64,000 nt of DNA from Hyunsoonleella flava (GTDB taxonomy: Bacteria; Bacteroidota; Bacteroidia; Flavobacteriales; Flavobacteriaceae): contig NZ_SIRT01000007.1 in assembly GCF_004310325.1 (NCBI RefSeq), positions 124,001 to 188,000 of the forward strand. The letters are read 5' to 3'. How positions within the stretch are numbered: position 1 is the stretch's first letter; each line of letters opens with the position of its first letter. Both the position numbers and the translations under genes were made by a program. Positions 32,308 to 40,576 of this stretch are shown here, piece by piece. The notes below the pieces were generated by a model. The model ran no database searches. It saw only the letters and a program-made list of their open reading frames with translations, and was not told the origin of the DNA.

Positions 32308-34815
32308 ATGAAAAATTTATTCAAAAATTTGTCATTCCTGCGAAGGCAGGAATCTCATCAAAAAATCATTTTATTTTTATCTCTAAGTATTTTGTTTTTG
32401 AGCTCGGAAATTCATGCGCAAGACAATTTTAAAGTATTTGGAATTTTTAAAACAGAGAAAGGGGAGCCACTTCCAGGAGTAAGTGTTCTAGTGAAAGGTA
32501 CAAGTACTAACACTGTAACTGATTTTAGTGGTAAGTATCAGCTAGAATTAGTTAAAGGACAATATACGTTGGTGTTTAGCTATATGGGACCATCAACAAT
32601 TGAAAGATCTTTCTATTTAGACGCAGATTTAGAACTAAATGTGCAAATTGATAAAGAGCCTGAAAAACTAGACGAAGTTTTGGTAAAGGCAGTAAGGGTA
32701 GATGCAGATTCGCCTATTACTCACTCCAACGTGTCTAAAGAAGAATTGGCAAAACGAAATTTAGGGCAAGATATTCCTGTACTGCTCAACTATTTACCTT
32801 CAGTAGTTACTACTAGTGATGCTGGTGCAGGTATTGGTTACACTGGTATTCGTGTGAGAGGTGTAAGTGGCGCTTCAACCAATGTTACTATTAATGGAAT
32901 ACCCTACAACGATGCCGAAAGTTTAGGAACTTTTTGGGTGAATCTACAGGATTTTTCGTCTTCTGTTGAGAATTTACAAGTGCAACGTGGTGTTGGTAGT
33001 TCAACAAATGGTGCAGGTGCATTTGGAGCGAGCATTAATATTCTAACAGATGCAGTAAAAAGCGAAAGTTCAGGCGACACCTCACATAGTTTCGGTAGTT
33101 TTAATACTAGACGCCATAATGTAAAATTTAGTACGGGTTTATTAAATGACCATTTTGAATTGGCAGGACGTTTATCTCAAATAAAATCTGATGGTTATAT
33201 CGATAGAGCGACTTCAGATTTAAAGAGTTACTTTGTGCAAGGAAGTTATATAAATAATGGTACTCTAATAAAGGCTATTGTATTTGGTGGTCATGAAATT
33301 ACATACCAATCATGGTACGGTTTTAATCCTGTTGATGTTTCTGCGGTTGGTGCAAATCCGAATATTGATGAAAATAGAAGGTACAATATTAGTGGTATTC
33401 AGTTAGACGATGATGGTAATTTTGAAGGGTTTTACGAAAATCAAGTAGATAATTATAAGCAAGACCATTACCAACTACATTGGAACCAAAGATGGAATAA
33501 TAATTGGTCTACCAACCTTGGTTTAAACTACACTTATGGGCGTGGTTTTTTTGAAGAATATGTAGATAATTATTATTACTCTAATGTGTTTTTTGCTGAT
33601 GATGCTTCTTTTGATTTTATAGGTAAAGATCCTATTACGGTAAACGGTGAAACTATAAGTTCTCAAGACTATATAAGACGCCGATGGTTGGATAATGACT
33701 TTTATGTAATTAACGCAAACCTTAACTATAAAGATGAGAGAGTTAATCTTATAACTGGATTATCATATAGCGATTATAAAGGCGATCATTTTGGAGAATT
33801 AATTTGGGAGCAGTATGCTGTTGATAATAATTTTGGAGACCGCTATTACGATGGTGATGGTGAGAAGAAAGATTTTAGTGCGTTTGCAAAACTCACCTAT
33901 CGTTTAAACGATAATTTAAGTTTATATGGCGATTTGCAATACCGTGGTATTAATTACCAAACTAGTGGTATTAACTCTGATTTAGATCTTTTTGAAATTG
34001 ACAAAACCTATAATTTTTTCAACCCTAAACTTGGGTTAACCTATAATGTAGATGATAAGAGTAATGTGTATTTGTCTTATGCTAGAGCAAATAGAGAACC
34101 GAGTAGAGGAGATTTTGAAAACAATCCAGATATTAAACCCGAAGAGCTTAACGATTTTGAGTTAGGGTGGCGATACCAAAATAATAATATTGGTTTTAAT
34201 GCCAATGCATATTACATGGCGTATAATGAGCAGCTTGTTGCTACAGGAGCTTTGGATAATTCTGGAGCACAAATAAGAGATAATACAGGAAAAAGTTATC
34301 GCTTAGGTTTAGAATTGGAAGCTAATTTAACCTTTGGAGATTTTATGTTTCAGCCTAATGCAACACTAAGTTCTAATAAAAACAGAGAAACGTTTTTCAA
34401 GAGAGATGGTGTGCTACAAAATTTAGGAGAGACCAATATAGCGTTTTCTCCAGATGTTGTTATTGGTAATGCTATAACATACAATGCAGCACCTAATTTA
34501 GCTATTGCTTTTTTAAGTAAATATGTTGGGGAACAATACATGGGTAATATCGATGCAGAAGGCTCTAAACTAGATAGCTATTTTGTAAACGATTTAAATA
34601 TAGTATATGAGATTAAACCAAAAACTGTCTTTAAGTCTATTGTTTTAACCGGTTTAGTAAACAATATTTTTGGTGAAAAATACATCTCAAATGGATTCTT
34701 TTTTACGTTTGATGATGATTTTTCAAACCCTGGTACTGTAACCACAATTGAAGGTGCTGGGTTTTATCCACAGGCAACCACAAACTTTTTAGTGGGCGCA
34801 ACTTTTAAGTTCTAA
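32308..34815 (+). CDS. TonB-dependent outer-membrane receptor, TPP-regulated (probable thiamine uptake)
   Basis: An 835-residue receptor that imports a ligand through the outer membrane with TonB energy. Order: signal peptide to about residue 37 (IILFLSLSILFLSSEIHAQ), a carboxypeptidase-regulatory-like domain at about 40-120 (VFGIFKTEKGEPLPGVSVL), a plug at about 125-250 (VRGVSGASTNVTINGIPYND), then a 22-strand barrel ending in FLVGATFKF. A TPP riboswitch in the leader points to thiamine or a derivative as cargo, as proposed for such receptors in Bacteroidota. A palindromic repeat encodes SFLRRQESH in the N-terminal region before the hydrophobic core. Confidence 0.88.
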   Translation: MKNLFKNLSFLRRQESHQKIILFLSLSILFLSSEIHAQDNFKVFGIFKTEKGEPLPGVSVLVKGTSTNTVTDFSGKYQLELVKGQYTLVFSYMGPSTIERSFYLDADLELNVQIDKEPEKLDEVLVKAVRVDADSPITHSNVSKEELAKRNLGQDIPVLLNYLPSVVTTSDAGAGIGYTGIRVRGVSGASTNVTINGIPYNDAESLGTFWVNLQDFSSSVENLQVQRGVGSSTNGAGAFGASINILTDAVKSESSGDTSHSFGSFNTRRHNVKFSTGLLNDHFELAGRLSQIKSDGYIDRATSDLKSYFVQGSYINNGTLIKAIVFGGHEITYQSWYGFNPVDVSAVGANPNIDENRRYNISGIQLDDDGNFEGFYENQVDNYKQDHYQLHWNQRWNNNWSTNLGLNYTYGRGFFEEYVDNYYYSNVFFADDASFDFIGKDPITVNGETISSQDYIRRRWLDNDFYVINANLNYKDERVNLITGLSYSDYKGDHFGELIWEQYAVDNNFGDRYYDGDGEKKDFSAFAKLTYRLNDNLSLYGDLQYRGINYQTSGINSDLDLFEIDKTYNFFNPKLGLTYNVDDKSNVYLSYARANREPSRGDFENNPDIKPEELNDFELGWRYQNNNIGFNANAYYMAYNEQLVATGALDNSGAQIRDNTGKSYRLGLELEANLTFGDFMFQPNATLSSNKNRETFFKRDGVLQNLGETNIAFSPDVVIGNAITYNAAPNLAIAFLSKYVGEQYMGNIDAEGSKLDSYFVNDLNIVYEIKPKTVFKSIVLTGLVNNIFGEKYISNGFFFTFDDDFSNPGTVTTIEGAGFYPQATTNFLVGATFKF
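32331..32358 (+). repeat. palindromic repeat inside the receptor signal peptide
   Basis: ATTCCTGC-GAAG-GCAGGAAT lies within a GTC...CTCAT frame, a form common as intergenic repeat in bacterial genomes. Here it is translated in frame as SFLRRQESH near residues 9-17. Confidence 0.75.
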
Positions 34816-34835
34816 GAACTTACACTAGGAATTAT

Positions 34836-34873
34836 AAAGCGTAGTCAGTTATTAAACTGGCTGCGCTTTTTTT
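34836..34873 (+). terminator. terminator after the receptor gene
   Basis: AAAGCGTAGTCAGT pairs (with G-U pairs) with ACTGGCTGCGCTTT and is followed by a T run. Confidence 0.8.
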
Positions 34874-34995
34874 GAATGTAGATTTTTGACTTTGCTAGAA
34901 AAATTGGCGAACTTTGTTCAGTGTCGGATGAAAGTCATCAAAACGCCCCATATTCGTAAAAGTTGTGCGGCAACACACAAGAAAAAATATATAAT

Positions 34996-36444
34996 GTGAA
35001 CCGAGTAATAAGAATATTAGTTGTAGCCATCCTATCAATTACAATTACCGCTTGTATAAGCCAAAAAAAGGCTGATGAATCTAGTGAAAAGCGGAAACCT
35101 AACATCATTTACATTTTGGCAGACGATTTAGGCTATGGTGATTTAGGCTTTACAGGTCAAGTAAGGTTTCCAACCCCTAATATTGATCAATTATCAAAGG
35201 ATGGTATGTTTTTTACTCAGCATTATTCGGGCTCAACTGTTTGTGCGCCTTCTCGTTCTGCTTTAATGACGGGATTGCATACTGGCCATACATTCATTCG
35301 TGGGAATAGAGAGATTAAACCAGAAGGACAATATCCCTTAGACTCAGCAGCGGTAACGGTTGCTGAACTTTTACAATCTAAAGGCTATGTAACAGGAGCT
35401 TTTGGAAAGTGGGGCTTAGGTTATCCGTCTTCTGAAGGAGATCCGAATAATCAAGGGTTTGATGAGTTTTATGGATTTAACTGCCAAAGAATAGGCCATA
35501 ACTATTATCCCTATCATTTGTGGCATAATCAAACCAAAGAGATATTAAAAGGTAATGAAGGAAGAAAAACAGATGCTTACGCTCCTTCCGTTATTCATGA
35601 GAAGGCCATTGCGTTTCTGGAAAAGAATAAAGACACTACTTTTTTTATGTATTATCCCTCGATTATTCCTCATGCAGAACTTGTTGCTCCAGAAGCATAT
35701 ATGACAAAATTTAGAGGGAAATTATTACCTGAGAAAGCCTACAAGGGTATAGATCATGGTGAAAAATACAAAAATGGAGGATATGGTTCGCAAAAAGAAC
35801 CTTACACAGCGTTTGCAGCTATGGTTTACCTATTGGATAAGCAAGTAGGTGAGATTAGAGAAAAAATAGAAGAACTTGGAATAGCAGATCATACCTTGAT
35901 AATATTTACTTCAGACAATGGCCCACATAAGGAGGGTGGAGCAGACCCAGATTATTTTAATAGCAATGCAGAACTAAGAGGTTATAAACGAGATTTATAT
36001 GAAGGAGGAATACGGGTACCTATGATTGCATACTGGCCAAATACAATAAAAGCAAATTCTACCTCTAATCATATATCGGCTTTTTGGGATTTTTTACCTA
36101 CAGCATGTGAAATTGCTGAAATTGATATACCGAAAAATACAGATGGTATATCGCTCTTACCTGAATTGTTGGGAGAAAAACAAGAAAACCACGATTACTT
36201 ATATTGGGAATTTTTGGAAAGAGGAGGAAAACAAGCTGTAAGACTTGGGGATTGGAAAGGCATACGTTTGAATATGAGCAATAATATGGCAGCGCCAATT
36301 GAACTTTATAATTTAGCTTCTGACGTTGGTGAAAAAAATAATGTTGCTTCCGAAAACCCAAAAATCGTAAAGAAAATTTTCGATATTATGGAAAGGGAAC
36401 ACACCTATTCAAAAGAGTTTAGCTTTGGGTATGAAAAGAAGTAA
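34996..36444 (+). CDS. sulfatase (type I, formylglycine), lipoprotein
   Basis: Hydrolyses sulfate esters. The start is best placed at GTG 34996, giving MNRVIRILVVAILSITITAC, a clean lipoprotein leader. An in-frame TTG at 34963 adds a non-signal segment. Features are IIYILADDLGYGDLG (metal-binding Asp pair), CAPSR (Cys-x-Pro-x-Arg, converted to formylglycine by a maturase), FGKWGLG, and TSDNGPHKEGG (Asp-Asn metal ligands). The substrate is probably a sulfated glycan or aryl ester, not decidable here. It lies between the receptor gene and a decayed copy of the receptor 3' end. No maturase gene is in the window. Confidence 0.88.
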   Translation: MNRVIRILVVAILSITITACISQKKADESSEKRKPNIIYILADDLGYGDLGFTGQVRFPTPNIDQLSKDGMFFTQHYSGSTVCAPSRSALMTGLHTGHTFIRGNREIKPEGQYPLDSAAVTVAELLQSKGYVTGAFGKWGLGYPSSEGDPNNQGFDEFYGFNCQRIGHNYYPYHLWHNQTKEILKGNEGRKTDAYAPSVIHEKAIAFLEKNKDTTFFMYYPSIIPHAELVAPEAYMTKFRGKLLPEKAYKGIDHGEKYKNGGYGSQKEPYTAFAAMVYLLDKQVGEIREKIEELGIADHTLIIFTSDNGPHKEGGADPDYFNSNAELRGYKRDLYEGGIRVPMIAYWPNTIKANSTSNHISAFWDFLPTACEIAEIDIPKNTDGISLLPELLGEKQENHDYLYWEFLERGGKQAVRLGDWKGIRLNMSNNMAAPIELYNLASDVGEKNNVASENPKIVKKIFDIMEREHTYSKEFSFGYEKK

Positions 36445-36498
36445 GCATGGTGAGTTACGATAGTACAACAAAGTATAAATAATAATATTAGGTTTTTT

Positions 36499-36564
36499 GC
36501 TGGGTATTATCCGCAGGCCACAACTAAAATTTTAGAACCTTAATATTAGGGATTATAAAGCGTT
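36499..36564 (+). pseudogene. decayed duplicate of the receptor gene 3' end
   Basis: GCTGGGTATTATCCGCAGGC, then ACAACT, TTAGAAC, CTTA, ATTAGG and GATTATAAAGCG align in order with 34756-34843, the end of the receptor gene and the start of its terminator. Several small deletions interrupt the match. AGYYPQATT is still readable where the intact gene has AGFYPQATT. The sulfatase gene is thus bracketed by direct copies. Confidence 0.65.
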
Positions 36565-36580
36565 GTAACGCCCAAAAAAA

Positions 36581-37009
36581 TTAATTAAAAATTACTAGAA
36601 TATTGCCGTTTAGTTCTGTACGGTAACGTCTTAGGGAGCATCTTAAATCGCCATTGTTAACCGGTAGACCGGTGAATAAATTGTATTCGTTTTTATCGTC
36701 GCAACTGGACACAGCGGTGAGTCCTTCAATGGTTAAAATAGAGCAGGCTTCGAGTATACGGTTTGGGTCTGCCGCATCAAAAGCAGCAAAACCGCTACCT
36801 GTATTGGTTACTATAACACCGCCATTTCCAATATCTGGAACATAGGTAGGGATGCTTGGAAATTGTAATTGACTGTATTGCGGGAAATTTAAATTAACTG
36901 ACTCATTTACAGTAATATCTAGTAAAAACTGGCAGTTTTCGTCATTTACCGAATTGCTACTACAGGTACTAAACATCAGCAAACAGATAAGGGCAACGAG
37001 TATTCTCAT
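36581..37009 (-). CDS. lipoprotein resembling a Rieske fold without iron-sulfur ligands
   Basis: The start is taken at 37009 (142 residues). It begins MRILVALICLLMFSTC, a lipoprotein leader, whereas the longer frame from 37084 lacks one. The mature part runs GGVIVTNTGSGFAAFDAADP, ACSILTIEG, SSCDDKNEYNLFTGLP, LRRYRTELNGNILVIF. The order resembles a Rieske domain (C-x-H, C-x2-H, then the G-x-P loop and final strands), but the histidine ligands are absent. I infer a degenerate Rieske-like binding domain. It is divergent from greA, with its 5' region holding the greA promoter. Function unknown. Confidence 0.55.
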   Translation of the reverse strand: MRILVALICLLMFSTCSSNSVNDENCQFLLDITVNESVNLNFPQYSQLQFPSIPTYVPDIGNGGVIVTNTGSGFAAFDAADPNRILEACSILTIEGLTAVSSCDDKNEYNLFTGLPVNNGDLRCSLRRYRTELNGNILVIFN

Positions 37010-37068
37010 AAAATCTTGAAAATTAGACCTCAATTTACGATAAAATTCAACCGCACTTAAATATTTTG

Positions 37069-37133
37069 TATATTTGCCGTACAATCTCGTGTAAGCGGGA
37101 TTTTTTTATTAGAATCCCGTTTAGCTCGGGATT
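37069..37133 (+). promoter_or_regulatory. greA -7 element and leader with competing hairpins
   Basis: TATATTTG at 37069-37076 is a -7 element without a clear -33. In the leader, AATCCCG (37113-37119) can pair with upstream GCGGGATT (from 37095) or with downstream CGGGATT (37127-37133). Two mutually exclusive hairpins, the second followed by a short T run, resemble an attenuator. Confidence 0.45.
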
Positions 37134-37156
37134 TTGTTAATTAAAACGATGAAGTT

Positions 37157-37630
37157 ATGAGTAAAGTATCTTACTATACACCTGAGGGGCTAAAAAAATT
37201 ACGAGACGAGTTGCAACAACTAAAAGATGTGGAACGTGTAAAGGCATCTAAGGCTATTGCTGAGGCACGAGATAAAGGCGATTTAAGTGAGAATGCTGAA
37301 TATGATGCTGCTAAAGAGGCGCAAGGGATGCTTGAAATGCGTATTGCAAAATTGGAAGAAGCCTTGGCTGGAGCACGTGTTATTGACGAATCTCAATTGG
37401 ACACTTCTAAGGCATTGGTGCTTTCTAAAGTGAAGATAAAAAACCAAACGAATGGTATGGAGATGACTTATACTTTAGTGGCAGATGGCGAAGCAGATTT
37501 AGCTTCGGGTAAAATTTCTGTAAATTCTCCTATCGGAAAGGGACTTTTAGGAAAATCTGTTGGTGAGGTTGCTGAAATTCAAGTGCCAAATGGCGTGATG
37601 AAGTTTGATGTAATTGAAATTTCTAGGTAA
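37157..37630 (+). CDS. greA: transcription elongation factor GreA
   Basis: Rescues backtracked RNA polymerase by stimulating transcript cleavage. The 157 residues have the N-terminal coiled coil with SYYTPEGLKKLRDELQQLK and the acidic tip around ARDKGDLSENAEYDAA. The C-terminal FKBP-like domain contains SVNSPIGKGLLGKSVGEVAE. It is followed after 6 bases by a HIT protein gene, a pairing seen in other Bacteroidota. Confidence 0.96.
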   Translation: MSKVSYYTPEGLKKLRDELQQLKDVERVKASKAIAEARDKGDLSENAEYDAAKEAQGMLEMRIAKLEEALAGARVIDESQLDTSKALVLSKVKIKNQTNGMEMTYTLVADGEADLASGKISVNSPIGKGLLGKSVGEVAEIQVPNGVMKFDVIEISR

Positions 37631-37636
37631 ATATAT

Positions 37637-38026
37637 ATGGCTTCAATTTTCACCAAAATTGTAAACGGCGAAATTCCTTGCTATAAGGTAGCAGAAACAG
37701 ATGACTATTTGGCGTTTTTGGATGTGAATCCTAATGTTGAAGGACACACGCTATGCATACCGAAAAAAGAAGTGGATAAGTTGTTCGATTTAGATGAAGA
37801 CACTTATAATGGTTTGATGCGTTTTTCCCGAAAAGTGGCGCTTGCCATTGAAAAAACGATACCTTGTAATCGTGTTGGGCTCACTGTAATAGGTTTGGAA
37901 GTGCCGCATGCACATGTGCACTTAATTCCGTTACACTCCATGGACGACGCACGCTTTATTAAAAAAGTGAAAATGACACCAGAGGGTTTTCAAAAAACCG
38001 CTGCGGCTATTGCAGATAATTTTTAG
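37637..38026 (+). CDS. HIT family nucleotide hydrolase/transferase
   Basis: A histidine-triad protein of the HinT group acting on purine nucleotide conjugates. The 129 residues begin MASIFTKIVNGEIPCYKV. The catalytic triad is seen as HAHVHLIPL (His-x-His-x-His) near residue 92, and the earlier EGHTLCIPKKEVD is conserved. It is co-transcribed with greA and convergent with the zinc-ribbon gene, with 2 bases between the stops. Confidence 0.92.
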   Translation: MASIFTKIVNGEIPCYKVAETDDYLAFLDVNPNVEGHTLCIPKKEVDKLFDLDEDTYNGLMRFSRKVALAIEKTIPCNRVGLTVIGLEVPHAHVHLIPLHSMDDARFIKKVKMTPEGFQKTAAAIADNF

Positions 38027-38028
38027 TG

Positions 38029-38388
38029 CTACAGCTTTTCCAAATTAAATATGGCAAGGAATGCCAATGCAAAAGCAATAATCAATCCTACAATAAGTAA
38101 TATCCAAAATATTTTTTTGAAGCTTTTTGATGCTGGTTTTGGTGCAAACGCCTTTTGGTGATATGCAAAAACACGCTCTATGTCATCTGTCCAACGTTCT
38201 GGGTAAATGATGCTATTACAGGTGTTGCAAAATATCTCCTGACTTACATGATTTGTTATAGATTTATAGAACGACGTTTCAACAAATTTTTGTTTAAAGG
38301 TGAGTTGTAAACCGTCTTTACTAAAACACTCAGGGCAGTGGTTTTTTAAACCTACTTTTTTCACGGGGATTAGCTCTTCAGTTGTCAT
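38029..38388 (-). CDS. small membrane protein with zinc-ribbon motif
   Basis: Not recognised by name. The 119 residues have CPECF near residue 18 and CNTC near residue 55, which could bind one zinc ion. A single membrane helix near the C-terminus follows (ILLIVGLIIAFALAFLAIF). The start overlaps the stop of the histidine kinase gene (ATGA), so the two are translationally coupled. It could be a signalling partner of the kinase, which is inference from context. Confidence 0.6.
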   Translation of the reverse strand: MTTEELIPVKKVGLKNHCPECFSKDGLQLTFKQKFVETSFYKSITNHVSQEIFCNTCNSIIYPERWTDDIERVFAYHQKAFAPKPASKSFKKIFWILLIVGLIIAFALAFLAIFNLEKL

Positions 38389-39542
38389 TGGTTTGCACGT
38401 TTTAAACTGATTTGAATGGTAGTGCCTTTGCCTATGGTAGAATCGAGCACTCTAATTTTACCATTATGAAAATCCTCAACAATACGTTTGGTAAGGGATA
38501 GCCCCAAGCCCCAACCACGCTTTTTAGTGGTGTAACCTGGTTCAAAAATGGTATTGAAATTCTTTTTGGGGATGCCCTTACCAGTATCGGATACATTTAT
38601 CTTTACATTGTTTTCTAATTGTAGAATCTCAACAGTAATTTTTCCTCTACCTTTCATGGCATCAATACCGTTTTTTACAAGATTTTCAATTGTCCATCCA
38701 TAAAGTTGTTTGTTTATTTTTACTGGAATATTCTCTTTTGGCGCTATAATTTCAAAAGCTACCAAATCTGAGGAACGTCGCTTTAAATACTCGTAAGCTT
38801 GTTTGGTTTCTTCTACAATGTCGCTAGTAGCCAGAGTTGGTAAAGAACCAATTTTACTAAAACGTTCTGTAATGGTTTGCAGTCTGTCAATATCTTTTTC
38901 AATCTCTGTAATATACTCAGGATTTACATTTTCTGTTTTCAATAACTCAGTCCATCCAATTAAAGAAGATAACGGTGTACCAATTTGATGCGCAGTTTCC
39001 TTTGCCATACCAGACCATAATTTGTTCTGGCTCGCATTTTTGTTGCTCTTATAAAAAAAGTAGATGACGCTAGCAAAAAGGAAAATAATAAGTAATAAGG
39101 CTAAAGGATAGTATTTTAATTTATTTAATAAGGGCGAGTTACCGTAGTATATGGTTTGCAGTAACTTATTGTCGTACGTTACCTTTATGGGTTTGTATTC
39201 GTTCTCAAACTTTGAAATTAGTTTTTTGATATTTGTAGAATCTTTTACAATTTTCTCATCTATATTTTTAGTGTCATAACTTCCGTCTCTATACACAATA
39301 ATCATAGGTGTAGTTTTGTTGCTCTGGAGTATTTCTATAGGAAGGTTACCTATATTTTCGTCAAGGTTACTGGTGGTAGTTGCTTCTTTAGAAGCGAAAG
39401 ACCAGTTTTTCATCTTTACACGCTCCTCTTCCTTAAAATTCTGAAAAAATACATAGGTATTCCACAAAATCAAGGAAACGATAATAAAAGACAGCACTAT
39501 CATTATCCACCGAAATGTGTTGGAATATTTGGTAAAAATCAT
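38385..39542 (-). CDS. sensor histidine kinase, orphan
   Basis: A 385-residue membrane kinase. Helix one lies at about 11-33 (WIMIVLSFIIVSLILWNTYV), then an extracytoplasmic sensor of ~110 residues, and helix two near 145-165 (ALLLIIFLFASVIYFFY). The phospho-acceptor is in AKETAHQIGTPLSSLIGW. The ATP-binding N, G1 and G2 boxes are NLVKNGIDAM, DTGKGIP and GWGLGLSL. There is no HAMP domain and no response regulator nearby, so its partner is elsewhere. It is followed by the coupled zinc-ribbon membrane protein. Confidence 0.88.
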   Translation of the reverse strand: MIFTKYSNTFRWIMIVLSFIIVSLILWNTYVFFQNFKEEERVKMKNWSFASKEATTTSNLDENIGNLPIEILQSNKTTPMIIVYRDGSYDTKNIDEKIVKDSTNIKKLISKFENEYKPIKVTYDNKLLQTIYYGNSPLLNKLKYYPLALLLIIFLFASVIYFFYKSNKNASQNKLWSGMAKETAHQIGTPLSSLIGWTELLKTENVNPEYITEIEKDIDRLQTITERFSKIGSLPTLATSDIVEETKQAYEYLKRRSSDLVAFEIIAPKENIPVKINKQLYGWTIENLVKNGIDAMKGRGKITVEILQLENNVKINVSDTGKGIPKKNFNTIFEPGYTTKKRGWGLGLSLTKRIVEDFHNGKIRVLDSTIGKGTTIQISLKRANQ

Positions 39543-39612
39543 TCAAAAATTATTTAACCAGTAATATAATGCAAATCTGTTAATATTATTGCCCAAGTTG
39601 TTAGTAAATCGG

Positions 39613-39644
39613 TTTTTAGATGAGTATGAGAATAGTTACATTTG
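39613..39644 (+). promoter_or_regulatory. promoter of the flavin reductase gene
   Basis: TTTT at 39613-39616 (weak -33), a 20-base spacer and TACATTTG at 39637-39644. The predicted start is close to 39651, leaving a leader of about 14 bases. Confidence 0.5.
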
Positions 39645-39664
39645 TTCAAATTGAAAAAAACTGA

Positions 39665-40534
39665 ATGGCATCATACGCTCCAAACAATTTATCAACCAGC
39701 AAATTACATGCATTTTTATTGAGTGCGGTGGCACCAAGGCCAATTGCATTTGCTAGTACAATTGATGCTAATGAAAATCCTAATCTATCGCCTTTTAGCT
39801 TCTTTAATGTGTTTAGTGCAAATCCACCAATTTTGATTTTTTCGCCAGCACGTCGGGTAAGAGATAATACAACAAAACATACGTTACAGAATGTTGAGGA
39901 TACAAAAGAGGTGGTGATTAATGTGGTGAATTACGATTTGGTATATCAAATGTCTTTGGCAAGTACCGAGTATGCAGAAGATGTAAATGAGTTTGAAAAG
40001 GCGGGTTTAACCATGTTGAATTCAGATGAAGTTAAACCTTTTCGTGTTGCAGAATCTCCGGTTCAATTTGAGTGTAAAGTAAATGATGTTGTGAAATTAG
40101 GAACCGAAGGTGGAGCGGGTAATCTTGTGATATGCGAAGTGGTTAAATTTCATATAGATGATGAGTTTTTAAATGAAGATGAAACTATCAATCAAAAGAA
40201 ATTAGATTTGGTAGCCCGAGCAGGAGGTAGTTTTTACAGTAGAGCAAACAAAGGTTTTTTTGAGATACCTAAGCCAATTTCGACGAAAGGTATTGGTGTT
40301 GATAATTTTCCAGACCATGTAAAAAACAGCATGATTTTAACGGGGAATAATTTAGGAATGTTAGGTAATGTACAAGCTTTACCTAGTGAGGAAGAAGTAG
40401 ATAGTTTTATAAACGATATAGGGGAGCGTTATCCTCAAATAAAAGAAGCTAGCCACCGAGAAAAGCACAAATTGGCACGAAAGTATTTAAGTTTTGGAGA
40501 TGTACAGAGTGCTTGGAAAATACTTTTGTCATAA
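39665..40534 (+). CDS. flavin reductase-like FMN-binding protein
   Basis: Member of the flavoredoxin / flavin reductase domain family (PF01613). The 289 residues contain VAPRPIAFASTIDANENPNL near the N-terminus, SPFSFFNVFSANPPIL with FMN-phosphate contacts, then RDNTTKHTLQNVEDTKE and FECKVNDVVKLGTEGGAG. The C-terminal ~90 residues after the flavin domain are an extension common to Bacteroidota members. Its reductant and substrate are unknown. It is followed after 42 bases by the DUF3127 gene. Confidence 0.85.
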   Translation: MASYAPNNLSTSKLHAFLLSAVAPRPIAFASTIDANENPNLSPFSFFNVFSANPPILIFSPARRVRDNTTKHTLQNVEDTKEVVINVVNYDLVYQMSLASTEYAEDVNEFEKAGLTMLNSDEVKPFRVAESPVQFECKVNDVVKLGTEGGAGNLVICEVVKFHIDDEFLNEDETINQKKLDLVARAGGSFYSRANKGFFEIPKPISTKGIGVDNFPDHVKNSMILTGNNLGMLGNVQALPSEEEVDSFINDIGERYPQIKEASHREKHKLARKYLSFGDVQSAWKILLS

Positions 40535-40576
40535 TATTGAATAATTAATAAGAATAGATAATAAATAATAGTTTAA

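Noticed and set aside
34963-34995. TTG start for the sulfatase
   Set aside because: Adds a hydrophilic segment ahead of the lipoprotein signal; GTG at 34996 gives a proper leader.
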